From: Montifringilla adamsi
Lineage: Eukaryota > Chordata > Aves > Passeriformes > Passeridae
Length of the DNA stretch: 64,000 nt
NCBI GenBank assembly: GCA_017590115.1
Contig: JAGGNK010009114.1
Span: 17,195,937 to 17,259,936, forward strand
Reading direction: 5' to 3'
Within the stretch, counting starts at the first letter, position 1. Every line of letters begins with the position of its first letter. A program made the position numbers and the translations under genes. The notes below the pieces were generated by a model that did no database searches, had not been told where the DNA came from, and saw only the letters and a list, made by a program, of their open reading frames with translations. Shown piece by piece: positions 37,341 through 50,805 of this stretch.

Positions 37341-40300
37341 GATGTTTCTTGGTTCTAAAGAACTTTACTGCTAACCCATGTTAAATGCTAAGTCTAAATC
37401 CCAGGGGAAGCAAAACCATAGAGTTCTGTAGAACAGTCCCAAGTACTCTCCCAGTGAATAGTAGCATCAATCCTGATACTTCTAAGGGATGATCTAAAAT
37501 CCACAAAAGGCACTCTGGACTTGAGCTTCTAATTTCAGCTACGGTGATGGCACATCTGCTTTTCTGTGCATGGAGTGACTCTCTGTTCTGTAGGAGTAGA
37601 CACTTGCAAGCTTCAGCTGCCTGTAAATCTTGGGAAAGGACTTAATGCCCAGCAGAATGAACCCTGCTGGAAAAATCTGGGCTTCCGGGGGGAAGGGGTG
37701 TGGGAGGGAAAGAGTAATAAAACGTCTCCTATCCCCTGTGAAATGTAGGATTTTAGTGTAGATAACCCACTCACCTGAAACTAATGCAATCTCTCCAGAG
37801 GAAGACACCTTCTCTGTGCTGCACAGCAGAAGGCGGTGTGGGTCCAGCCCCTCAGAGAGGAGCACCCTGTGGTCACAGTCCCCCACCCCGCCATGAGTGG
37901 CAAATACCCCCAGCAGGGGACCAGCTGGTTCTTCCCAGAATCTGCAAGGGATGGTTAGCTGCACTGCTTAATTCCTGCAGTGGCAGTGCAAAAACTTCCC
38001 GTGTTACAAAATGCAATTCAGAAGACTGGAGATTCTGTAATATTACAGTGCTGTGGCTTGTATTTATCACTAGGAGCTTTAAATATCCAGGCTCTGGAAG
38101 TTAAATCCTGTTTTGTTTAAATGTATATTTAGTGATTGTATTCTGTTCTAGCAAGCAGATCGCCTGGAAGTTGTTTAGCACTGTGTTAAGCGGTTTGATT
38201 CTGTCACTAAAATTCATTGAAAACCCCTTGAAAACATCTCAGCATTTATTTTTTTTCAGCTTGGGAAGTGGCATTCCTAGCTAGAATCAGTGTGTTTCTC
38301 CCCTCCATGCTGACCTGAGGAGCTCTATTCGAGCTCTTTTATCACACCGTCTTTAAAAGCAAGGTCTGTTGATTGCAGCGGTGTTAAAAGAGCATCAGTT
38401 GCCAACACCAAGCTCGCTCCTTTTCACAGCGATGCTCAGCAATGCCCCTTTGTGCGGGGGACAATGCAATAAGTCAGACAGGACTTTCTGAGCCACCTCT
38501 GTAAGGAACTGTAAGGGCTGCTGAAGTACACTTGTGTTAAGTTGAATTGATTGAAATTTAATGGCTGTTAGTAGCTATGAATGGTAATGATTTTCTAGAG
38601 TATCTTCACCATGCTTGACATTAATAACTGTAGAGTGTGTATGTGTGACGCTAGTATGTTATTCATTTTTAAAGATGCTTTCTCCCAGCCCTCTTTCCCA
38701 TAATTTAGTTGTTTTGATGCTTCAGAAAAGAAAAAAATCTTGTGCTTCGAAAAGCACGTACATCCTGCCAACATAATTTTGTGCTCAAGATTTTTATTTT
38801 TTCCAATTCTAACATAAATCAGACTACAATATAGTGAGAGTGATGAATTTGTTTTACATGCCATCAAGAATTAATGTTATGCAAATAAAAGCTTTACAGG
38901 TGCCATGATTTACTTAATAATTTCAAGTTCTAATATTTAAGCTCATTCATTATGTTTGAGTAAAAAAAAAACAAACCACAGCATGTTCATATTTTAAAAC
39001 GTGAAATGTGAGATTTGTGTGCATTTGCTGTGTGTAGTTGCTGTGTAAGCACATTTGATAGCTAAGAAAGAATCAATCAGTGTTTGCATTCGGCATCCTA
39101 TGCCTGTAGATGTTACAGAGACATTTCAAAGAGAATAATCAAATATTTGTATGTAAGGAGAGGAAGATGGTGGTGAAATATCCTTCACAGATACAAAGAA
39201 GCAGAAAACTGCCAAAGAAAACTTTTTTGGCCTTCAGAATTTGAGCAGGGCAGCACAATTTTGCTATGCAAAGTGGCCTTTATTTCATCCTGAGCCATTT
39301 GCTCCCAGTCCTGCCGCCTTTGCCGCGTGGTGAGGATGCACTGAGGAGCTGGTGAGAGCTGCAGGCATCCTGGGTCAGGGGTGAATGTGAATGTGATCGC
39401 AGGGTTTTCAGGCTTTGATATAATTTTTAGTGTGCTTCCCAAAGGCTAAGGACAAGGGGGAGAAAGTTTGACACATAAATACATCTTGAATCTCTGAAGA
39501 TAAGAATAGATTTTGACTTTATTTCTCAAAAATTGAGGTCACAGTGGTCTGATGACAGGCTGAAAGCCCATCACTCAATTTTTTTTCTGTTTCTTACTTT
39601 ATTTTTTTTTCCAAATGAACAGGCAGATTCTTATTTTTGATACATTGTACACATTGAGTTAGTGACAGCATATTCAGGTTTTGAAGTTTGTGGCCCCAGG
39701 ATCAAGGTTTAGCACCAGCATTCAGGCCTCCCTGCCCGAACGGTAGTAATTTTACTGATAATGACATAAAAGAATCAAACCTCTTAAATTTGGTAACAGT
39801 GAATTAAAAGTGAATTTTTATAAAATGCAAGAGAGTCATGTGTTTCTGTGATTGCTACAGTTCATAGTTGTGGCAGCAGGCTCAAGAATTGCTCCTTGAC
39901 CTCTTCAAGCCCAGGGGACTATTGGCCAGGGAGCAGAGTGGTACTTGGCTTTTAGTAATTTTGACAACTTCTCCTTTTGCTCTGTGTTCTTGAGGAACTT
40001 GGAGGAGAAATTCATTCGGATGAGCCATTCAAGCCAAGGATTTAGCTGGGTGTTAAAGGGCCGTTTGGGAAGTGGCACACAGTGTATGTACCGTGATCAA
40101 GTTAATTATGTTGCTTTGGCAACCCCAGCTTTGGTATTTCCTGGCTAGGACTCGTTGATGGAATCATATTCCAATATCTGGCGTCATTCAACACTAAAAT
40201 CTTCTACAAAACCAGGTCAATGTTGTAAAAACGTTGCAGAAAAAAGAGATGGAGGATTTTTCTGAGAGTGTTAACAATTCATTGTTTCACATGCTTTGTG

Positions 40301-43300
40301 TTGAAGTAAGTTTCTGTTTAGAATTTTTAAGTATAATTCCATTGTAAGAAATACAGTAGCAATATAATTGCTTTTCCAGTGGATTCCAAGTGATTGTTTT
40401 AGAATTCCTTTTGTGGAGAATTTCAGCATTTTGAGGTTTTGTTTCAATTGACAATAAGTCAGATTTGGAAACCTTAAATTTCTTTGTAACTGCAGTAACT
40501 GGATTCTTAACTTTGCTCGCTGCTTCTGAGAGCTGTAAGAGAACACAGGGCTGAGCACAGCACATGTGTTACTGAACCATGTCCATGGCCAGTTTTTTCA
40601 TGTTTGATTTATTGTGTGTGCTGTTGGGGTATTTTTCCCATTTTCTTCAGAGAAAAGGGAATGAGGGGGGAAACATTGTGCATATTGAGGTTGCATTATC
40701 CCAGCAAAGCTTGCACTTCTTTAGAGACCCTGCTGCAGCACTCTAAATCTCCATTTCCTATTTGAGAAAATGTTCCTACTTCTGCATTTTACTCCAAGGC
40801 CTCTGGCAGGGGTTGGTGAAATTTAAACTATGTGTTGGACTTCTTCTGAGAAATTCACTGATGCTGGAGGTGATTTCATCCCTCTGGGTCAAAGCACATG
40901 GGGGAAGTGGGTGGTGAAAGGCAGGTGTAGATTTGTGTGGTGAGGATGGGGATGAAACGGGGCAGTGCTGGCAGCTGCTGGAGGTTGCGCCATTCTCCCA
41001 GGAGTGTGCAGGGTGAGGGGTCTGTCTCTTCTCCATTGCAGAGGGCATTTCCAAGGTGCAGATGGCAGGGGCATCTTTGCCAATGCATTTGTTTCCTTTA
41101 ATCTCTTCTCAGGGTATAGAGACACCCAAGAATCAGACTCCATCCCAGATGCTGAAGGTGGGAGATGAGATGGGCTTTCTTGGTAGAGAGGAGCTCACTG
41201 CTTGTGAGTCTGTGTTGCTTTTCTGCTGCCCACTTTGGGCTGGCCCATTTCTGGTCACTGTGGGTTCCTCTGTACCAGGTGGTGGCTTTCCAGGGAGGCA
41301 CTGCCTCAGTTTAGACTGGAAATTTTTAGTGCATTGGGTGCAGTCAGGTGATGACATGCTCCAGCTGTCAGGCTGGAGGAAGGGGTCACAGAACAGCTTG
41401 GGACCCCTAACCCTGGTCATTTTGGTGTCTTCCTCCTTTGCTGTTGAAGATGTAACTTTGCAGCCTCCTGCCATCACCCCACTCCCTCCTCCTGCTACTG
41501 CATGTGGAATAACTAGTGCATTCATGGAGTTTACCAGAATCAGATCTCCAGTGAAGTGTAGGACCCTCCAGTGGAAGTGAAGAAGGCAACCACTCAGAAT
41601 TCTTCAAAGTGACTTCTCCCTCCTTTCCTCAGTCACTCTCTTCTCCTGGCGTGGTGCAGCCCAGGGGCTGCTGCCTGGGACTGGCAGGCTGTTAGCCCTG
41701 CTCTAATGAATGGGGAGCAGTTGGGGGTTTTTATCTGGTTTATTTTTTTCCTCTCTTGCTGTGTGTTGTTGGGTTGCTAGGATGAGGTCTGTGGTCCTGG
41801 TGTGCTTTCTGGGTGTGCTAAACCTTTCGTCCCACAAACCTCCCATGTAGGCTGGACTGGGAGTCCTTGGTGCAGCAGTTCAAACAGAGTGCAGTGCTGC
41901 AGGTGCTCTTTTGCTGGCTGAGTGCTTCAAATGTCACACCTATCCTTGGCTTAACATCTGTGCTCTTTCAACATCTCATGTGAGCTAATGCAGTTTAGGC
42001 ATCACCCATTTCTCTCTCTCTCCCTGGAGGTTACAGATTTCCAGACACCCTTGAGATGGAGTTTTAAGGTCATCAGTGGCATTTTTAGGTCACAGAACTG
42101 CAGGACCTTGTCTTCTTGCCAGCTAATCAAATGACTAATTAGTTCATATGTCGCTGCTGTTATCTTTCTCTCTAGCTTTGGTTCAGCTCTGCATGATGAA
42201 GCCTGCTAGGAGATCACATCTGAGAATTACCTGATTGGAAACTCAGAGGCAGATATGGTCAAGGGAGTCCATATGAGCAATCACTGGTGCCTGTGTTAGT
42301 CTCTGTACCCCAATTCATCTACATGTATTAATGCATCTGTCCAGGCACAGTATTTAAAAACAGCCTTGCTCTAAGCCTTTCTATGATTATGGCACTGAAT
42401 ACTCAAAGTACGCAGCACTCTTAATTCCATTGTAATTTGAGTAATTTGCACAAGACTCTATTTTAACAGATGTAGCTGTATACATATATTTCAATTTATT
42501 TTAATCTATGAGCAATTTTACATCTGGGCACTTTATCCTGCACCCTCTTAAATGCTCACAAATAGGGACTTGGGCAGTGCAAGCCTTTGTGCGTATCACG
42601 GCCACATTAACCCACTTTATTTTACACTTTTCTCAGGTGTTGATGGCATCTGGTTGTGACAGATGCTTTCTGATAAAGCTTTCAGATCAACATGCCTTTG
42701 GAGACATCAGTGCTCTGTGTTGGTACTTGCAGACTGCTGTATCCAAATACTCTTCTTTAATTGTCTTATTAAGTAGAGAATTAAGCTGTGTGCTTTGACT
42801 GTTTTGGTGCCAGTGATTCTTATTGCAGGCTTTGGCACGGCACCACATTGTGTTTTAAAGAGACAGCATCTCTTTAATGATGTGGGAATTGAGTTGGAGG
42901 ATAAAAATCCGCTGAGAAAATGGCTGACTGAAAGTACGGTACGTAAAATCTGATTTTATGTTCTACCCCTCAGACTATTAGGTGGGGGGTTTAGTTCAAA
43001 TGCCTGCAATGATTTAAGAAATAAAAAGCAGAAATTCTCTCTGCTGCCAGACCACAGGCTCCTCAGCGCCAGACTTGCAGACGAATGTCACATGTTGCTG
43101 TATGTTTTGAAAGCCTACCATGTGTTATTCTTTAGCTGTCTCAGTCTTCCCCCCCCAGCTATATCATCTTCCCCCTAGCCAATCTCACAGAAAAACTTTT
43201 AATGAAAAAACTTTCCTTTCCCCCTGTCTGGTGCAGACCCCAGGATGTGTTCCCCTGTACCTGTCACTCCATGTGAAGGTCTCTGCCTGCAAACTTGCAG

Positions 43301-43739
43301 AAGTGATTTTAACTTGACTTCATGTAACTCTGCCTCTTACGCTTTAAATCAGGCACTTTTGACACTGATATTGCAGCTTATGTTGTGCGTTAGGATCAAG
43401 AGCTCACAAATGACTAAACATATGGTTAAAACTTTTTTTTCATGAAATATAATATGTTTCAGTTTAACTCAGCTGTGGGTCTAGATAACAAACCTCCACA
43501 GTTTGCCATTAGAATAATTGCATTTCCAGAAACAATTTTTTACTCCTTCTTTTCTACTGTCTTGGATTAATGTTTCCTCCAGCTAATGACAGGACTGGAC
43601 ATGCAAACTGGATTAGAGCATAGTGTGAGTAGTATGAGCTGAACATGCTGGCATCTCACTTTATTGCCTACAAGGTTAAGCGGTTTACTGTGAGGTCGCA
43701 AAAAGTAAACTGAAAGCAAAAAGGCAAATTAATCCAGAT

Positions 43740-44000
43740 CTCTTGGGTTCCGTCAGTGACGAGCGTGGCTCCTAGGGCATTTGCCTCTAAAATGTTGTTT
43801 TGCCCGTCCTCCCAGCCTGCAGCAGTGGAGCTTTCTGACTTAGGACCAACTTGTGCTCAAATAGGAGGTCAGAGTCCAGCCACCCCTCGGGTGCACGGGT
43901 GTCACTCCGGCAGTGTGGCCACGGGATGCCGCTCCTCCTCCTGATCTGCAGTGCCAGGATGAACGTGGCAGAAAAGTTGGCAGCAGCAGCCTGGCGCTGC
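43740..44000. other. Small CpG cluster
   Basis: Locally raised CpG content (for example GTGACGAGCGTGG and CTCGGGTGCACGGGTG). Much smaller and weaker than the island at 30.6-32.9 kb; it could be a minor regulatory site or simple GC-rich DNA. Confidence 0.3.
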
Positions 44001-44400
44001 GGCTCTCGTGAATGGTAAAGGCTGCTTTGCATTAGAGCTGCTCCCTGGGGCTGCCTCCTTGCAGGAGGTCTGCTCCCAATTTCAGCAGGGGTAGGAAGCA
44101 GCCAGCGCTTGTGCTCGACATCTCTATTAAGTTCACTGTACCAAGGAAAAAAGGGCTACCCGGGAAAGCCACTGCTTGAGTTTCTGCAGAAAAGAGTGTT
44201 GAATTGGTCCAGTGGCAGAACTGCAGATCACATCTCTGATAAGCAAGAAACTCCTGGGGAATAATGTTAGGATAAAGGATAGGGCTGGGAAGACCAGAGC
44301 AGATGGTGCCAGGGATTGTACATGCATCACACCTATGTGTAGCTAGCTAGACCACTGCTGAAAATGCATCATACTTAATTTGTATTCCTTCTGTTTTTCC

Positions 44401-44441
44401 TGTTTGTTTGTTTGTTTGGGGTTTTTTGGGTTTTTTTTTTT
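44401..44441. repeat. TTTG and T-run low-complexity sequence
   Basis: Four TGTT-type units followed by G/T runs and an 11-base T-run. Confidence 0.85.
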
Positions 44442-45057
44442 AAACACTGCCATGAATGGGATTTACGCAAGTACCTGCATCCAGCTGTACCTTGTAATTG
44501 TAGGTGGTATTTCCACCTATGAGCTTAGGTGCTGGGTGTGCCATCTGATATCCCAGTTTGCAAGTGGACTGGTCATACTGGGGACTGAATGAGTCTGCTC
44601 ACTTATTGCACACAAAAGCTTAGATTTGAATCCATGTTGGAAGGCTGGATCACAGCCTGTGTCTTAAGCGTGTTGGGCTTGTAATTCTCTTTTCAGTAGA
44701 AATGAAAGATTTATTTGTTTTCTGTGAAAACAATAATAGAAAGTTTGTGTTTCATGTTTAGGTATAATTATGAGTGTGATGCTTGAATGATGAGATGTAC
44801 TGTGTTCCAAAAGAAACCTGGTACCATCCCACACAAGTGCAGGGTTTTCCACTGGGCTGTGTCTCAGATCAATTTGACAACTCCTGCTTTCCTGGGACCT
44901 CCTTACTCACCAGTCCCTCGTGTTTCCTGGGGAGCTGCAGTGTTCAGCTGGACTCAGCAACCCAGCTGTGTTGCAGGGACACAGCAAGTGGCTGTGCTGG
45001 GACCACCAGCGTAAGGCAGAGAGACTCCTGTGTACAGAGTTGACTGTATAGCTTGTA

Positions 45058-45200
45058 TCTGTGGGGAGGAAAAATGGGTGCTATGTTTCCCCTCTTGAAG
45101 TCAGTGGGAACTTCACCAGAGTACCACAACTTCTCAAATATGGTGGATGGTGGCTTAGCCACTTCATCCACTAGCTCACTCAGGACCCACAGCTTAGTCC
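45058..45200 (-). mobile_element. CR1 LINE reverse-transcriptase fragment
   Basis: The minus strand encodes DEVAKPPSTIFEKLWYSGEV followed by PTDFKRGNIAPIF, which is the CR1 reverse-transcriptase segment upstream of the catalytic core (usual form 'SGEVPxDWKxGNIxPIFKKG'). Similarity stops on both sides, so this is an internal piece of about 140 bp. Confidence 0.88.
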
Positions 45201-48200
45201 CTTAGAAATACCAGTAAATGTTGCAGCTCTGGCCCCCTCACCAAGGGCACTCTTTACGTCCCAGGTTCATAGCAAAGAGCTAGCGAGTGATAACTGCTTT
45301 GTGAGGCCACGTGTGACCAGGAGGGCACGTCCTGCCTTGTGTGTTACCAGTTGCCTCTCACGTGGACCCCTGTGACCTTTTTGTACTGATGTGTTAGATC
45401 TGGAGCTGTGCCTTGGAACCATGCAGAGCTTGTGCTGGAGCAGAATGGTGGCTTACCCTGCAGCCTTCCACAACCAGTGACAGACACTGTGCTTCCCTGT
45501 GCTTTGTCTGCATACAAGTAGGGAGGGGCATTTCAAGATGATTGCTATAAACTGAAAATGTCCACCATGCTAAGGATTTGCATGGTTGGGACAGACCTTT
45601 CCTTTGTGACACTTGTCAAGGTGGTACATGAGAAGCTATTTGAACCTGATCCCCTTGATTTATGAAAGAACTGGTTTTAAGTTTGATTATTTCCCATGGG
45701 GCTTCTCAGAAAGCAGTGCGTTCCCTGCCCTTTTCTTATCTAAGGGAGCCCTTCCTGTGGCCTGCAAAGATCACCTTACTTTCAGGGCATTTGTGGGACA
45801 TGCATGTATTACAGTTCTAGTTGGTAACAATACCTGTGTGGGTTATCTTAGAAAAACTATTGCATTACTATGTAGGAAGTTCATAAAACTTTCACTGTCT
45901 ATTTTTACAAGGGAGATCTTTGACTTAAATTGGTTGCTCTTTAGCAGAAGAGCCGGTGCCCCAGCAGAAGAGGAGGCTGGAACGTGATGTTACCAGCTCT
46001 CTACTCTGCTAGACCTGCAGGCTGGTACAAAACCACAGTAGGCTCCCAAGCAGGCAACTGGCTCATGAGTAGTTAAGGGACATGAAGGAGTCCCAAGGAG
46101 ACAGATGCACAGACAACCCGGTGGCAGCTGGGAAAATACTGTGGGGGAAAGAAGGGAAGTAAGACACCAAACCTGTAGGAAACCAGTCTTCATTATTTCT
46201 GTAACTTGTCTGACTACTTGCGCTTTTTTATAAACTTTTTATTATGGCAAAAGTGTCTAGAATAAAAATAGTCTAGGTGCCAAGGGGATAAACAGAAATT
46301 AAATGGATTAAGTTCTGAACACTTTACTGCTTTTAGAAAGATGTTATTTGATTTACTAGCTTAAGTTAAACTTACATGACCAAATTACTTCTTAACTTAA
46401 TAATGACTTTTGTGGGGTAAAAACCCCCATCTGTTTAGGTGTTTTAGAAGGACTTAATCCAAAATACATCATAACTCTTTAGGCCGTTATGGAAGAGTGG
46501 AGCAGCTATCCTTTGTGTCATAAGCTAAATAAGTGCTGACTGGGATTTGAGTCTTCTGGAAGTCAGCATGACCTGCATGTGGTGTAGGTATAGATAACAA
46601 CTCAATGTGTAAGATAGCAAGGGAACTGTTCCCAGTGTTACATTAACTATGTTGCCAACTGTGATATTTTTGATTGTTTCATTTTTCATAAATTCTTGAG
46701 ATACTTTAACATAACTTGTTGAGGTTTTTTTAAAATATAAAAGACTGTTTTCTAAAGACAGCTTATGGAAAGTTGATGACTGACAGTGGCAATTCTGTTT
46801 GTGATCACCTGCAATAAACTTCTCTCCTGATGCCTGTCAATGTAGTAAAGCCAAGCTTCTGCCTTTTATAAGGGTTCAGAGTTGCTGGCAGTTTGTGTTG
46901 GTTTCCTCTGAATCCACAGTGCTTGTTTGTGGCTCTTTCTTCCCCCCACAGCTCCTCACACAGCACACTTGCATGTTGGACAGAGTCCAAATTTCCTCCC
47001 TCCTGGGGATTCCTTTGCTGTTAATTTAAGTGATGGCAAATGCAAACTTCTTGCCAGAGCTTGCTGTGTGTTTTTTGGATGCTTTTTATAGCTGTTCCCT
47101 GAGGGGTCAGCTTTTGTCCTTCCCCACCACGCTTTCTGCTGTGGGGAGAGAGGCCTTGAACTGGAGCTGATCGGTCCCACCTGGCTTTGAATGCATCTCT
47201 GACATGGCTTCAGGACCTCGCTGTCTTTCACAGTTTTTGAAGACTTTTGCTTTGTTGTTGTTTGTACAACGCTGAGCTTTATAATAACTTGACTGTATAT
47301 GTAATCTTAAAAGCAGAATTGATCATTCATGCCTATAATAGAGTGTGTCAGAGTTCTTATTAGATGGTTTTCTGCAGCACTGTGATCTGATGATTTTAGA
47401 TGTTACACAAAAGTTACATTTAGGGAGGAGAATTACTATTTTTAATAGGTATGCAAAATAGCTTTTCTCTTCAAAAGTCATGTGGTGAAGACGTGGTGTT
47501 AATATTAGACAGAGTGAATGTGTTGAAGAGATGTGAGTGCCCATCTGCTGTACGCCTGAACTGTAGATTTATGGGATATCTTCTCAAACTGGGGATGTTC
47601 ACACAGATCAGAGCACAGTCTAGAAAAGCACTCAGTTTCCTTCCAGATAGACCAGCAGTAGCCAGGAAAGCTGAAAGGCATCTCTTCAGTTAGAAGTCAT
47701 ATGTGCCTTTGCTCATTACCCTTCAAAAGGGTGCCCTTGTCACCAGAGGGGATTTGAGTGCCTCCCCAGCCACAAGTTCTGCTTCCCAGGGTTATTCTCC
47801 AGGGCCTTTGTCCTGCTGTGAGGTTTGTGCTTGCACAAATGAGAACCTGTTCAGTTGTGGTTTTAACCCCTGTCAGCTGTTTTCAGCAGTCCTCCTCTGA
47901 TTTGTCCAGACAGTTTTGTTGAAGGAGCAGTGCAGCAAGGCATGTTCACAGGACAGGGAGAAACAGCGCTGGCTTTATGGAGATGCACATGTTGGAGAAT
48001 GTCATCTGTTTGTGCTTCATTTTGCACTGCAGTCCCGCAGGGCACTGTGTGTTCTGTGATTATCTGGGCTGTTGTGGAAGGCAGAACACGTGATTTAGCA
48101 CAGAGGTTTGTAACACCAGCCCTGCATAGGTTTGGTGTCCCATTTCCTGTTGAACTGAAAGTCTCTGGTGGAATCAGAAAATCATAGAAATGCTCTGTGT

Positions 48201-48530
48201 GAGGGCACCTGGTAAACTAGTGGAAATGATGGTGAAGGAGTTCTCCATTGTGGCATCCTGGATGGAGAAATAAATCCTCGAGTCTGGAAGCAGCGTGGCA
48301 GGCAGACTCAGTGTTTGGGGAAGGTGACTTGTGGAGACCATGCAAGAAGCAGCACAACACTTCAAAATGGGATTCAAGTAGGAAAAACAACTAGATTATC
48401 TGGGGGAAAAAATCCAGTTGAGTGGACATCCAGGATGCAGCATCTATTGGGATACCTAGGTCCTTGGGCATTAATAACTGAGCATGAAGATCTTGCAAAT
48501 TTGCTGCTTTTCGTAACCTAAAAAGACCCT
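45201..48530. other. Non-coding stretch
   Basis: No exon or named repeat seen. The AT-rich 46200-46760 block is free of repeats and could be constrained, but nothing specific supports this. Confidence 0.45.
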
Positions 48531-48555
48531 CCCCCCCCCCCCCCCCAAAAAAAAA
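48531..48555. repeat. C16 run joined to A9 run
   Basis: Sixteen C (48531-48546) followed directly by nine A (48547-48555). Such tracts are prone to length error in sequencing. Confidence 0.95.
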
Positions 48556-48639
48556 GGTTTGGTTGCTTGTCCTGTGCTGAGGCAGCAGATGGGACTGAGG
48601 ACACAGCACTGGTAACTGCAGAAAGTGTAATGCATTCAG

Positions 48640-48975
48640 GTCTGCTTCACTCCATTACAATAGAGATTGACAAATTGGAGGGAGTTCAGGAGAAAAAAAG
48701 AAGTAACAAGAGAGCTTGAAGGATTGACTTACAAGAGAAGACCGAAAGAGCTGAATATAGATAACTTGGCTAAAGGATGACAAATGGGGTGGTTGAGATA
48801 TAAATCTACAAATATCTGAAGGGTGTAAACACCAAGGCTATGAAGAATTATTTAGAGTGGTACAATGGGGTGTAACTAGAAGTAATGGGATGAAATTTAA
48901 GAGAAGGCAAATTTCAGTTGAATAATGGGAGAAGCTTTTTGACAGTGTGATGTATTAAGCCATGGGCTGCTTTTC
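48640..48975 (+). mobile_element. Old CR1 LINE, C-terminal fragment
   Basis: One plus-strand frame, with five or more stops, still follows the CR1 polyprotein end for over 90 codons: LEGVQ (near 48678), then an Arg/Glu-rich 'LQEKTERAEYR' block, then IYKYLKG (near 48811), then a NGV...LEVMG block and finally LREGKFQLNNGRSFLTV (near 48899-48949). This is the order 'VQRRATKM... IYKYLKG... RGNGMKFKRRKFxLNxRxxFLTV' of the family. The preserved frame despite many stops marks an ancient copy without recent indels. Confidence 0.75.
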
Positions 48976-50775
48976 CAGCAGTAGTCCTGTTGCTCACTGT
49001 TTAGGGCACAACCCTGTTTGCTGAAGAAGCCAGAGTTTTCCAGAGTCTTTATTAAGGACAGTTTTGAATCATGCCTTTTGTGTTTTATATATTTGATGCA
49101 GAGGCATGCAAACCATACACCAAAGCTGCTGTGCCTCTCCACACACGCACCAAGTCTGGGTGTGGCATAGCAGCTCCTGGTGTTGTGGTGGTGATGAAGG
49201 CAGGGGTGTGAGCAACCTCTTGAGCCACAGCTCAGCCCAGATGGCCCTGCTGGCCTGGCAAGCTTGGCCAGGTCAGTAGTATCTGCTCTTTGATCAGGAC
49301 CTTCTTTTACCTTCCACACTTCTTCCATCCAGGTGCTGTAGTGTTACCTTTTGGGGGTTAGTTCACTTATGGTCTCTGGAATAGATATCAAAGTTATGCT
49401 GCAGCTCTGCACCAAGAAATCTCCCACTTTGCTTCAAAGAAATCAGGACAAACAAGCTCCCCTTGATGCACATGGTCTATGATCTTTTATAAATCTACAA
49501 TACTGTACCTTAACTTTTTCTTTAGAAACTCCCATTTCTTCTTCTGCTTTTCACTTCACTTGAAATGCAAACTAAGGTCAGAGGATCACTTTCCCACTGG
49601 CAGAACACACTGCATTGTCTGTCATTTTAAAGTGTCCTCCACAGTAACTGAGGAAAGGTGCATTTCTCTACTCTTTATGCTTAAGAGTGATTCTTGAATG
49701 CATTTCGCTTTCCCTAATCTAGATGGGCTAAATTAGAAAATTGGGTTAACTAGCTGTGTAAAACAAGTTAGTTATCTCAACTAAAATGGTAGCACAGGGA
49801 AGATGGCAGATTAATGTAAATAGAGAAACAAATGCAGCTGTAGCACTTAGCACACACTGGAAACTTGGCTATTTTGTTGAAGAGAGGGAGGACAGAAAAC
49901 TTTAAAGCACTGGCATTCCTGGAGCATAAATGAGACGAGCTGAAAGTGTCTTTTATAATTGTTCTTAAATGTGTTTTGTATTGCTCGTGCTGTCCCTGAA
50001 GAGGTCTGTGTCCATACGCTTCAGGGAAATTTCTGAATTATATCCTCTCTCAGTCTGTGGGAAGAAAGAACTGCTGAAGGGTTTCATTCTCCTCTGCATG
50101 GGGAGGAATATTTTTCTTGCTGAAAAATGCAGTTTTGGTCTCCTCAGAACTGGATTAATTTGGTGGATGGTTTTCATGGGGAATTTTGTATGTGGCGAAA
50201 TGTCAAAACAATTGTGTCTTCATTGCATTCCCATTGCTGAGGGCTGTGGTGAGAGTACACTCCTGGAGAGGAGAGCTTTGCTTTGAACTACTTTTCACAT
50301 CCAGACCAAGAGTGGATGTGTGCTCAGGCCCCATCGTCTCAGGAGAGCAGCATAACCACTAAGCTACCTCAAGTTTGCCACCTTAATCTAAGTGGTTTCC
50401 ATTCAGCAAAAATAAATCATTTATGTCAGTATGACTCCAGAATTATTTTTAAAAAATTGTTTGGTTTCACTGCTGTGCAGGAGTATCAATTATCCTCCCT
50501 ACCTTATTTCTGAGGCCACTTTAAAAAGGAATTTTAATTATGCAGCTGGGGGTCTCTAATAGCATTTGCAGGAGACATCACTGGAGTTTTTTTCCCTGGA
50601 GGTTGATTGATGATACTTTTGCACCTCTATTAGTATACTTAGGCCCAACCCATTTACAAGGCAGACTTTCCAGGCAGGCACTCCTCAAGGGGACAGTGTA
50701 AACCTGGTCAGGCTTCTTTTAATTGTTGCTGCAAACTTCTCCGAACCTTGATAGCGAAAGATACCTTTGCAAAAG

Positions 50776-50805
50776 CCAAGCCTGAAGCAACCAAGCCTGA
50801 AGCAA
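50776..50805. repeat. Two-copy 15-bp tandem duplication
   Basis: CCAAGCCTGAAGCAA occurs twice with no mismatch and no spacer. Confidence 0.95.

Larger units (their letters stand above)
37341..45057. other. Long non-coding stretch
   Basis: No exon with domain or splice support. 38100-38480 is another block that looks constrained. A TTTG/T-rich run lies at 44401-44441. The overlapping open frames at about 41056-41580 on both strands show no known motif. Confidence 0.45.

Noticed and set aside
41056..41580. Overlapping open frames on both strands (174 and 130 codons)
   Set aside because: Both strands open over the same bases, no motif in either, and no good flanking splice pair.
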